A stretch of 5,038 nucleotides of DNA from Oscillospiraceae bacterium. Its GTDB lineage: Bacteria > Bacillota > Clostridia > Oscillospirales > Ruminococcaceae. Positions 1-5,038 of this stretch are shown piece after piece. Every line of letters starts with the position of its first letter. Position 1 is the stretch's first letter. The notes beneath the pieces were generated by a model that did no database searches, was not told the origin of the DNA, and saw only the letters and a list, made by a program, of their open reading frames with translations. Location of the stretch: contig DNUB01000337.1 in assembly GCA_003508605.1 (NCBI GenBank), positions 1 through 5,038 on the forward strand, written 5' to 3'. The translations under genes were made by a program, and so were the position numbers.

Positions 1-193
1 AAATCAGCTAATTACCGCCAACTTTTCTGAGAGCGGGTATAAATCAGCAGGGCTTTCTTGAGAGCGGGCATAAATCAGCAAAGCTTTCCTGAAAGCGGGC
101 ATAAATTTGCACAGCTTCCTTGACAGAGTACATAAATCAGCAAATCTTTCCTGAGAGCGTGCAAAAACAAGCACAACTTTCCTAAAAGCAATC
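1..193. repeat. Tandem array of 31-bp direct repeats, no spacers
   Basis: Five complete head-to-tail units begin at 39, 70, 101, 132 and 163. A longer divergent unit (with about 9 extra bases) occupies 1-38 and is cut by the window edge. A typical unit starts ATAAATCAGC, has a CTTTCCTGA core and ends GAGCGGGC. Units 2 and 4 agree at 28 of 31 positions and units 1 and 2 at 27 of 31, while units 3 and 5 are more diverged. The core of the 70-100 unit is a small inverted repeat, GCTTTC-CT-GAAAGC, which is only partly kept in the others. The period is not a multiple of three, so open frames through the array merely repeat every 31 codons; no gene is called here. It sits directly downstream of the operon terminator. 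The function is unknown: a minisatellite or an intergenic repeat family are both possible. Confidence 0.9.
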
Positions 194-233
194 AAAAATC
201 AACGGGGCTTTTAAAGAAATTTTAAAGCCCCGT
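191..233 (-). terminator. Stem-loop terminator after the carrier-protein gene
   Basis: The arms ACGGGGCTTT (202-211) and AAAGCCCCGT (224-233) form a perfect 10-bp GC-rich stem. One mismatch and three further A-T pairs extend it to a GAAA loop (216-219 on the plus strand). In the minus direction it is followed by a broken T-rich tract (TTGATTTTTGAT, 201-191). In the plus direction it is followed by AGTTTTTATATTT, so it could work both ways. It begins about 30 nt beyond the stop codon at 264-266 and closes the four-gene unit. The strength is uncertain because the minus-strand T-run is interrupted. Confidence 0.8.
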
Positions 234-263
234 AGTTTTTATATTTGTTAAAAGCCCGATCCC

Positions 264-497
264 TCACTTGCGGGCCGCAATAATCTCCGCCATCTCTCCC
301 ACATTCTTCATACCGCTTACCTCTCCCATTGTAAAGCGAACCCCAAACTCGCTTTCCACTGCGTCAATAAGGGTAATGTGATTAAGACTGTCCCAATCCT
401 CAATGTCGTTGGCGGTGGTGCTTTCGTTTACCGTAATCGAATCGTCGTCAAATACGTCGCGAAAAACGTCGTTTAATCTGCTGTAAATTTCTTCCAT
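264..497 (-). CDS. Acyl carrier protein (phosphopantetheine-binding)
   Basis: This 77-residue protein has the normal length of a stand-alone acyl carrier protein. Its attachment motif is WDSLNH at residues 35-40, with Ser37 the expected site for the 4'-phosphopantetheine arm. The preceding acidic helix (EEIYSRLNDVF) and the following LIDAVESEFGVRF stretch match the four-helix carrier fold. The start is fixed by a strong AAGGAG ribosome site at 507-512, nine bases from the ATG. It lies 37 nt downstream of the FkbH-like gene and is the last gene before the terminator. Carrier proteins next to FkbH genes usually receive the acyl unit made by that enzyme, so this is probably a dedicated carrier rather than the housekeeping fatty-acid ACP. 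The acyl group itself cannot be read from sequence. The peptidyl-carrier/DltC-like class is an alternative label for the same fold. Confidence 0.93.
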   Translation of the reverse strand: MEEIYSRLNDVFRDVFDDDSITVNESTTANDIEDWDSLNHITLIDAVESEFGVRFTMGEVSGMKNVGEMAEIIAARK

Positions 498-534
498 AAT
501 TTTATACTCCTTAAAAAATTATTATTCGGCAGGC

Positions 535-2301
535 TCAGTTTACCTTTATATGCCTGTTTTTCCTTTGATAATCCCCTATATTCAGCTCCCAAAGAGTATT
601 TCCCTCACAGTCCTCGGAAATCCTCTCAAAGCCGAAATCGCCGTAAAGATTTTTTACCATATTATTTTTTGCGGTAGGGTAATAATGCCCCCTTAAAACC
701 TCAATGCCCCGCTCAGCCGCTTTCTCCGCAAGAGTATCCAGCATGGCAAGCTCCATATCTCTTTTTAAAACCCGACAGCTCATAAGCCACAGCTCTATAT
801 CCAAAACCGAATCCCGCTTTTTGCCTATCACAACGGAAACAATTCCGTTGTCTCCGAATTTGTCCTCCAGCCTTCCGCAAAGACGGATATAGTCGGGACT
901 TTGGTAAACCTGCTCCATTTCCGCAGGAGTAAAGCGTTTGGTGGTAAGATTAAATTGATTGCTTTTATTGGTAAGCTGGGTTATCCGTGCAAGATTTATG
1001 GGAGAAAAGTCCCCGATCTCCGCCTTCATTTCAAGGCTGTCAAGGTAATCGCCGTAATCCGCAAAGGCAGACTGCATTTGCGCTCTTTCCGCATTCTGCT
1101 TGTACATTTCCCCTCTTTTTAAATCGTCCTCGGAAAAATTGGTCACCTCAAAATAACCGCCCTTGTCCAGGGTTCGGATATATCCCTCTATGCTTTCCAT
1201 AGGCGGGGCCTCGCAGGATAAAGCACCCTTTACAATCTCACGCTCCGCAGGGTTGTCGTCTACGAAAACAATGCTTTCGGGCAGCAGATTCAGCTCCCTT
1301 GCGGTTTGCTCGATATTTAGGCTTTTAGGCTCCCAATTTGCCTTTATAAGGGTAAAATCCTCGGGCTTTAACACTCCGTCGGGGTGATTAAGCCCCGCTA
1401 TGGCGTTTTCCCGGTCATTCTTTGAGCAGACGGTAAGAAGAATGCCTAACTGCTTTTGCGCCTTCAGATACTCCTGAAACTCGCAGTAGGCCTGTCCCAT
1501 AGGAACCTCCTGCCCTACTGCGATTCCCTCTACGCCGTCGTCTCCCACGACCCCGCCCCAAAGGGTATTGTCTAAATCCAGGGCAAGCACCTTTTTGTTT
1601 TTGCCCAAAAGGGAGGCGAAAATTTTTGACAGGCTGAATGCAAATTCGGGGATCAGGGGTACCGCCAAAGCGTATTTGTACATATTCCAGTAAAGGGGAT
1701 TGCTCCACTGCTCCAAGCCTAAGCTTGCGCTTAAATAATTTATATCGTGGATAAAGAAATTGTCATGGCTTTGGGCATATTCGTAAAAGCTCTGATTTAT
1801 ACGTGTCACAAAGCTTACCCTGCCGTGAATATCGGCGCAGTCCTTATTTCCCAGCAGTCTCCAGAAGGGCATTTCCATATTGTTTTGAATAATGGGGCAG
1901 CCTATATCCTCTCTCAGCTTATCCCACATTACTCTGAAATGCTCGGTTTGCGATTTCAGCAGCCCCTCAACCTCCTCGCTTTTCATTGACATATGGGGAT
2001 ACTCGGCAATATTGCGGTTAGAGGTATGGATAAAGATAAAATCGGGCTCAAACTCCCTCAGCTCCCTGCCGAACATTGCGTCCTGCCAGTATTGGTTGTA
2101 CTCACTTTGGTAAAACTCCGGCTTTATCCCCTGCCACAGCAGAAAAAGCTCTAACAGATCCGCAATTCCGTTGGTGGTAGAGCCGCCTAATATGGCTATT
2201 TTCTTTTCTATGCGCTTTGTTCCGTCATTTAGCAGCTCTCTTTTTATGGATTTTTGTTTTTTGGTTATTTGGGCGCAGTCGAAGGGGTAAAAGTTTGGCA
2301 T
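535..2301 (-). CDS. FkbH-like HAD-IIIC protein, acyl-ACP loading enzyme
   Basis: This 588-residue cytoplasmic protein has three regions. Residues about 33-230 resemble the SGNH-hydrolase-like region of long FkbH homologues (ILGGSTTNG at 37-45, HDINYLSASLG at 185-195). Residues about 237-390 are a HAD core: motif I is DLDNT at 242-246 (Asp242 predicted nucleophile, Asp244 acid/base), motif II is around Ser293 in CSKND, motif III is Lys326 in EPKS, and motif IV is Asp348-Asp349 in FVDDNPAERE. Residues about 425-575 look like the GNAT-type tail (YYPTAKNNMVKNLYGDFGFE at 540-559). In polyketide and tetronate pathways FkbH enzymes take 1,3-bisphosphoglycerate and form glyceryl-S-ACP. The adjacent carrier-protein gene fits that reaction, but the substrate here is inferred. 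The start is supported by GAGG at 2310-2313, eight bases from the ATG. No key HAD residue is missing. The neighbours are lipoproteins rather than polyketide synthases, which suggests surface modification, not a secondary metabolite. Confidence 0.9.
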   Translation of the reverse strand: MPNFYPFDCAQITKKQKSIKRELLNDGTKRIEKKIAILGGSTTNGIADLLELFLLWQGIKPEFYQSEYNQYWQDAMFGRELREFEPDFIFIHTSNRNIAEYPHMSMKSEEVEGLLKSQTEHFRVMWDKLREDIGCPIIQNNMEMPFWRLLGNKDCADIHGRVSFVTRINQSFYEYAQSHDNFFIHDINYLSASLGLEQWSNPLYWNMYKYALAVPLIPEFAFSLSKIFASLLGKNKKVLALDLDNTLWGGVVGDDGVEGIAVGQEVPMGQAYCEFQEYLKAQKQLGILLTVCSKNDRENAIAGLNHPDGVLKPEDFTLIKANWEPKSLNIEQTARELNLLPESIVFVDDNPAEREIVKGALSCEAPPMESIEGYIRTLDKGGYFEVTNFSEDDLKRGEMYKQNAERAQMQSAFADYGDYLDSLEMKAEIGDFSPINLARITQLTNKSNQFNLTTKRFTPAEMEQVYQSPDYIRLCGRLEDKFGDNGIVSVVIGKKRDSVLDIELWLMSCRVLKRDMELAMLDTLAEKAAERGIEVLRGHYYPTAKNNMVKNLYGDFGFERISEDCEGNTLWELNIGDYQRKNRHIKVN

Positions 2302-2355
2302 ATTTTTGACCTCGTTTTATGGTAATATTTAAAATCAGATGTCCCCCGCCTTTTG

Positions 2356-2385
2356 ATTATATTACGGCAATACCGCACAAAGCAA
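2356..2385 (-). promoter_or_regulatory. Possible weak internal promoter before the FkbH-like gene
   Basis: On the minus strand a perfect TATAAT (2361-2356) lies 18 bases after TTGCTT (2385-2380), which matches only the TTG of the -35 consensus. A start near 2349 would leave a leader of about 48 nt before the ATG at 2301. The -35 candidate lies inside the stem-loop at 2372-2401, so the two elements overlap. It could let the enzyme and carrier pair be expressed apart from the lipoproteins. AT-rich DNA gives such matches by chance, so this is tentative. Confidence 0.3.
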
Positions 2386-2401
2386 AAGTGCCTTGTGCGG
2401 T
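2372..2401 (-). promoter_or_regulatory. Intercistronic stem-loop between lipoprotein and FkbH-like genes
   Basis: ACCGCACAA (2372-2380) and TTGTGCGGT (2393-2401) form a perfect 9-bp inverted repeat. In the minus-strand RNA a G-U and two G-C pairs extend it to a 12-bp stem with a six-base loop. It begins five bases after the TGA stop at 2407-2409. No T-run follows (ATTGCCGTAATATAAT), so it is not a standard intrinsic terminator. It may instead protect or process the upstream message, or partly attenuate read-through into the FkbH-like gene. The inverted repeat is plainly visible; its role is inferred. Confidence 0.55.
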
Positions 2402-2406
2402 CGTTA

Positions 2407-3564
2407 TCAGCCTATAACCTTTTCCACCTCTTTAACGTTAGGTCCGGCGGGAGTATATGTGCAGACGGCAAACAACAGATCCGTTGCGTTTACGTCCTTG
2501 CAGAACTGAACAGCATTTAAATCAAAATATCTTACGTCGCATACATAAATGGTTTGGAAGCACTGTGTAAGGAAGGGAATAAGTCCGTTGCCGTAGCTTT
2601 CCTTCATTACCACCAGGGTTTTTCCGTTGGCACAGTCGGTTTCTATCTTTGCTATTCTGTCGTCGCTGCCCAAAAATGAGCAGTAATAAGCCCCTGCGTC
2701 ACGGGAAACGAACAGATCGCTTTCCTTGCCGTTTTGGAAGGAGGTGTCATAGTAGGTGGTCTTTAATGCGCCGTCATTGGGGGAAATATACATGGTGAAG
2801 GGTTCGGGGTCGCCATTCAGCTTTTCGCTTTTCGAATAGTTATAGAGAGAGCCCATATACCCCTCCTTTGTCACCTTTGTATACTCGGAAATATCCGCAA
2901 ACTTATCGGCAGCGCCTGCCGCCTCGGCAAAGGCTTTTGCGGCATAGTATGCGCCGAGAGGCTGCCAATGGTGGTCGGTGCGGGTGTATATGTATTCGTC
3001 GGTATGTGCGCTTAAAGCCGAATGTGCGTCGATATTTTTCACCCCGCTCAGCTTGCCTGCAATATGGTCGATTTTTTCCTTTTGGCTGGAGGTGAAGCCC
3101 GTAACGTCGTCGGGAACATAAAATTCCGAGGAGGTAGGGATCACCATATTGTAAACGTTGACTCCCGAAAGACCCGCCGCCGCCTTGTTAACCGCCGCCG
3201 CATATCTTTCACAGTTTTCGAGAGTGCCCCAGCAGCCCATAAGACCCATATAGTGACCGTTTCTGCCTATTATTTTTATGCCGCTTTCTCCGTCCTCCCG
3301 ATAGCTGTCGGGAACGTCGCCGGGAGCTTCCGTAACGGGGGCCTCCGTGTTTGGCTCTGTTTCCCCTTCCGTCTCCGGGGCGTCGGTTTCGGGAGCGTTT
3401 GTTTTTTCGTTTTTAGAGGTATTTTCTTCTCCCGCTGTCTGATGTGCGGCGGCGTTTGTTTTATCCGCAGTACCGGAGGGGTTTTCCTTGTTGTCGGAGC
3501 AGCCTGCCATAGCCGTAAGCATGGCGGCGGTTAATAATACCGAAACGGTTTTACTGAATTTCAT
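2407..3564 (-). CDS. DHHW-family lipoprotein, AlgJ/AlgX-like (second paralogue)
   Basis: This 385-residue predicted secreted lipoprotein has a signal peptide (MKFSK plus a hydrophobic run) ending in AMAGC, with Cys22 the expected lipidated residue. Residues about 23-90 are a disordered Thr/Glu/Pro/Ala linker with repeated APET/TEAP units at 57-82. The DHHW domain covers about 95-380. RTDHHW at 195-200 gives Asp197 and His199, corresponding to the Asp/His of the DxHW motif in AlgX/AlgJ, and Ser323 in MKESYGN is the probable SGNH nucleophile. Family members act outside the membrane in O-acylation of surface polysaccharides, usually with an MBOAT protein; the substrate here is unknown. About 40 of the last 70 aligned residues match the upstream paralogue. 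A purine-rich site, AAAGGAAAG (3576-3584), precedes the ATG with fairly long spacing. No promoter is evident in the 128-nt gap upstream, so co-transcription with the first paralogue is likely. Confidence 0.88.
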   Translation of the reverse strand: MKFSKTVSVLLTAAMLTAMAGCSDNKENPSGTADKTNAAAHQTAGEENTSKNEKTNAPETDAPETEGETEPNTEAPVTEAPGDVPDSYREDGESGIKIIGRNGHYMGLMGCWGTLENCERYAAAVNKAAAGLSGVNVYNMVIPTSSEFYVPDDVTGFTSSQKEKIDHIAGKLSGVKNIDAHSALSAHTDEYIYTRTDHHWQPLGAYYAAKAFAEAAGAADKFADISEYTKVTKEGYMGSLYNYSKSEKLNGDPEPFTMYISPNDGALKTTYYDTSFQNGKESDLFVSRDAGAYYCSFLGSDDRIAKIETDCANGKTLVVMKESYGNGLIPFLTQCFQTIYVCDVRYFDLNAVQFCKDVNATDLLFAVCTYTPAGPNVKEVEKVIG

Positions 3565-3692
3565 GATGGTTTTTTCTTTCCTTTCTTTTGCCTTTTATTT
3601 GAAATGGGTTTTACTGCTGTTGCGTTTCTATATACGGCACATCGTATGCGGGCTGTTTTTTTCTTTCATACCGCTGTCCTCGGAGCTTTCCT

Positions 3693-4871
3693 TTACCAAT
3701 TTATCAGATGTCCTGCCCCCGTTCTCATTCTTTCGATACCCTCGCAGTTCTGACCTGCCGCAGAGTATGTACACATGGTGAACAGCACGTCGGTTATGCC
3801 CTGCTCCTTAATAAAATCGATGGCGTTTAAATCGAAAAATCTTACGTCGGTAACATAGATTTCCTCAAAGCTGTTCATATAAAAGGGAATTTCCACATCG
3901 CCGTAGCTGTCCTTTATTACCATAAGCCTTCTGCCGTTTTTGCAGTCGGTTTCTATCCTTACTATCTTTTTATCCGATCCCATATATGTGCCGAATGCGT
4001 TTCTCGGCTCCTGAGCGATGAAAAATGGATATTTTCCGTCAAGATTGTATGCCATATCGTAGTAATAGCATTCATATTTGTTTTTGGGAACGTAGTAAGC
4101 GAAGGCGTCGGGGTCGTTAAGCAGATTGGAGTCGTTTGTGGAGCTGTAAAGCGAGCCTACAAAGCCCTCTATTACTTTTTCCTCAAAATTGTCGCTGTTC
4201 ATTTCCTTAAAGGGAACTCCCGCCGCCTCGGCGAACTTGGCGGCAGCGTAATATGCGCCGTTGGCGGTCCAGTGGTGATCCGTTCTGAAATAAATGTACT
4301 CGTCGATATGCTGCTGCAATATGTCATAGCAGCGCACGCTTTTTACTCTGTCGCTTAAATGCTGTTCGATATAGTTGATATCCTCAAGCTGAGAGGCGTT
4401 GTATTCCTCATAGCCCTTGGGACAGTAGAAATCGGCTTTTGTGGGGGCTACCATGCTGTAAACCTGTGCGATTCCCTCTAAATCCTTTGCAAAAGCGTCT
4501 ACCGACCTTACATACAGATCCTGATTATATCCTCCCGCATAAAGCTGTACTCCCCACCAATGATCCTTGTAGGAAAACACCATATTTCCGTTAATAACCT
4601 GCTGGTTTTCCACCATAGGCGGCTCGTATTCCCCTTGAGTGGGAGTAAACCCGCTTTCGGAGGAAGTATGAGCTGCTTCCGCCGATTGTGCGCCGCCGGT
4701 TTCGGGCTGACCCTGGGGGGAATGGGAGCTGCTCTGACTGTCGGTTTTCACCGTACCGCCGCTGCCCCCGGTTAAGGCAATGTCTGTCCGACCCTCGTCC
4801 GAGCAGCCCGTAAATGCCATAAAAAGGGCTGCGGTAAATGCGATAAACGAGATTCTGTCTGATTTTTTCAT
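3693..4871 (-). CDS. DHHW-family lipoprotein, AlgJ/AlgX-like (first paralogue)
   Basis: With the start at 4871 the product is 392 residues: MKKSDR, a hydrophobic signal segment and AFTGC, with Cys23 as the lipidation site. The Phe at -3 is an unusual lipobox residue. Residues about 24-85 are a Ser/Gly/Gln-rich disordered linker, and the DHHW domain spans about 92-380. RTDHHW at 196-201 supplies Asp198 and His200, and Ser322 in IKDSYGD is the probable SGNH nucleophile, so the triad expected from AlgX/AlgJ is complete. The open frame continues upstream to an ATG at 4985. The extra 38 residues are basic and aromatic, would bury the signal peptide, and begin at or before the predicted transcription start. 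AGGAAAGGA at 4881-4889 lies correctly spaced before 4871, so the shorter form is preferred. The likely role is extracellular acyl transfer or esterase activity on a surface glycan, anchored to the membrane. A purely structural or esterase role is possible. Confidence 0.88.
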   Translation of the reverse strand: MKKSDRISFIAFTAALFMAFTGCSDEGRTDIALTGGSGGTVKTDSQSSSHSPQGQPETGGAQSAEAAHTSSESGFTPTQGEYEPPMVENQQVINGNMVFSYKDHWWGVQLYAGGYNQDLYVRSVDAFAKDLEGIAQVYSMVAPTKADFYCPKGYEEYNASQLEDINYIEQHLSDRVKSVRCYDILQQHIDEYIYFRTDHHWTANGAYYAAAKFAEAAGVPFKEMNSDNFEEKVIEGFVGSLYSSTNDSNLLNDPDAFAYYVPKNKYECYYYDMAYNLDGKYPFFIAQEPRNAFGTYMGSDKKIVRIETDCKNGRRLMVIKDSYGDVEIPFYMNSFEEIYVTDVRFFDLNAIDFIKEQGITDVLFTMCTYSAAGQNCEGIERMRTGAGHLINW

Positions 4872-4880
4872 TTTTTCTTT

Positions 4881-4889
4881 TCCTTTCCT
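4881..4889 (-). promoter_or_regulatory. Ribosome binding site that fixes the first lipoprotein start
   Basis: AGGAAAGGA on the minus strand ends nine bases before the ATG at 4869-4871. It supports that ATG, directly followed by MKKSDR and a signal peptide, over the in-frame ATG at 4985. Confidence 0.75.
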
Positions 4890-4916
4890 GTACCGAATTA
4901 CTGCATTTTTATTTAA

Positions 4917-4929
4917 AAGCGTTACGCTT
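4917..4929. repeat. Small palindrome in the operon leader
   Basis: AAGCGTTACGCTT is a perfect 6-bp inverted repeat around one central base, flanked by A/T runs. It lies about 50-65 nt downstream of the predicted transcription start and about 45 nt before the start codon. It could be an operator half-site pair or a small RNA hairpin. It has no clean T-run, so it is not called a terminator. Confidence 0.45.
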
Positions 4930-4941
4930 AAAAACATTTGC

Positions 4942-4974
4942 TTCGGAATGAAAAAACGGTTCGGAAAGAAAAAT
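4942..4974. repeat. Imperfect 15-bp direct repeat in the operon leader
   Basis: TTCGGAATGAAAAAA (4942-4956) recurs as TTCGGAAAGAAAAAT (4960-4974), matching at 13 of 15 positions with an 18-bp period. Both copies fall within the predicted untranslated leader. Paired sites at this spacing can be protein-binding sites, but part of the similarity is simple A-richness. Confidence 0.4.
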
Positions 4975-4987
4975 TTTTCAAACAAGT

Positions 4988-5015
4988 CTTATACTAATTC
5001 TTGATTAAAAGTCAA
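4988..5015 (-). promoter_or_regulatory. Candidate sigma-A promoter of the four-gene unit
   Basis: On the minus strand TTGACT (5015-5010) and TATAAG (4993-4988) are separated by 16 bases, each one mismatch from the -35 and -10 consensus. Transcription would start near 4981, giving a leader of about 110 nt. This is the best promoter match seen upstream of the first lipoprotein and suggests that the unit begins here rather than continuing from a gene beyond 5038. Confidence 0.55.
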
Positions 5016-5038
5016 CAAAAGATTTGCGAGGATGATTT

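Noticed and set aside
1..193. CRISPR array
   Set aside because: The 31-bp units abut directly with no unique spacers, the units vary considerably, and no cas gene is present.
4..195. 63-residue open frame on the minus strand through the repeats
   Set aside because: It starts at TTG inside the terminator's T-rich tail with no ribosome site, and its sequence is only the 31-bp repeat read in rotating frames.
1415..1708. 97-residue open frame on the minus strand inside the FkbH-like gene
   Set aside because: It is a different reading frame of the HAD region, rich in Arg/Gly as expected of an out-of-frame translation, whereas the overlapping frame has all HAD motifs.
3022..3534. 170-residue open frame on the plus strand
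   Set aside because: It lies wholly antisense to the second DHHW lipoprotein, which has a full set of family motifs and a signal peptide. The antisense product shows no recognisable domain and is explained by base composition of the real gene.
3632..3647. Stem-loop ATACG/CGTAT between the two lipoprotein genes
   Set aside because: There are only five base pairs with a six-base loop, with no T-run on the minus strand. It is too weak to call a terminator, and no promoter-like TTG element is nearby.
4872..4985. 38-residue N-terminal extension of the first lipoprotein
   Set aside because: It would place a basic, aromatic stretch before a normal lipoprotein signal peptide. The start at 4871 has a good ribosome site, and the 4985 ATG lies at or upstream of the predicted transcription start.

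Overview
All genes in this window lie on the minus strand and read right to left. They appear to form one closed four-gene unit: a candidate sigma-A promoter at about 4988-5015, two secreted DHHW-family lipoproteins, a 588-residue FkbH-like HAD-IIIC protein, a small acyl carrier protein, and a stem-loop terminator at about 191-233. The lipoprotein signal peptides, purine-rich Shine-Dalgarno sites, moderate base composition and the DHHW family itself point to a Gram-positive Clostridia member. A gut or rumen Oscillospiraceae/Ruminococcus-like or Lachnospiraceae organism is likely; this is inferred from gene style, not from a marker gene.

Layout, in transcription order. 4872-5038: promoter and a leader of roughly 110 nt with a small palindrome and an imperfect direct repeat. 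3693-4871: first DHHW lipoprotein. 2407-3564: second, paralogous DHHW lipoprotein. 2302-2406: gap holding a strong stem-loop without a T-run, overlapped by a possible weak internal promoter. 535-2301: FkbH-like protein (SGNH-like N-terminal region, HAD core with all four motifs, GNAT-like C-terminal region). 264-497: acyl carrier protein with the phosphopantetheine serine in DSL. 191-233: terminator. 1-193: five full tandem copies of a 31-bp repeat plus part of a sixth, without spacers and without a credible gene.

How the genes may work together (inference). FkbH enzymes are known to load a three-carbon glyceryl unit, taken from 1,3-bisphosphoglycerate, onto an acyl carrier protein. DHHW proteins resemble the SGNH-type AlgJ/AlgX O-acyltransferases that act outside the membrane with an MBOAT membrane protein. 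Together this recalls Dlt teichoic-acid D-alanylation: a cytoplasmic loading enzyme, a carrier protein, and extracellular membrane-anchored acyl-transfer proteins. The cassette may therefore decorate a cell-surface glycan with a glyceryl or similar hydroxyacyl group. The MBOAT step that would carry the acyl group across the membrane is not in this window, which is the main gap in the model.
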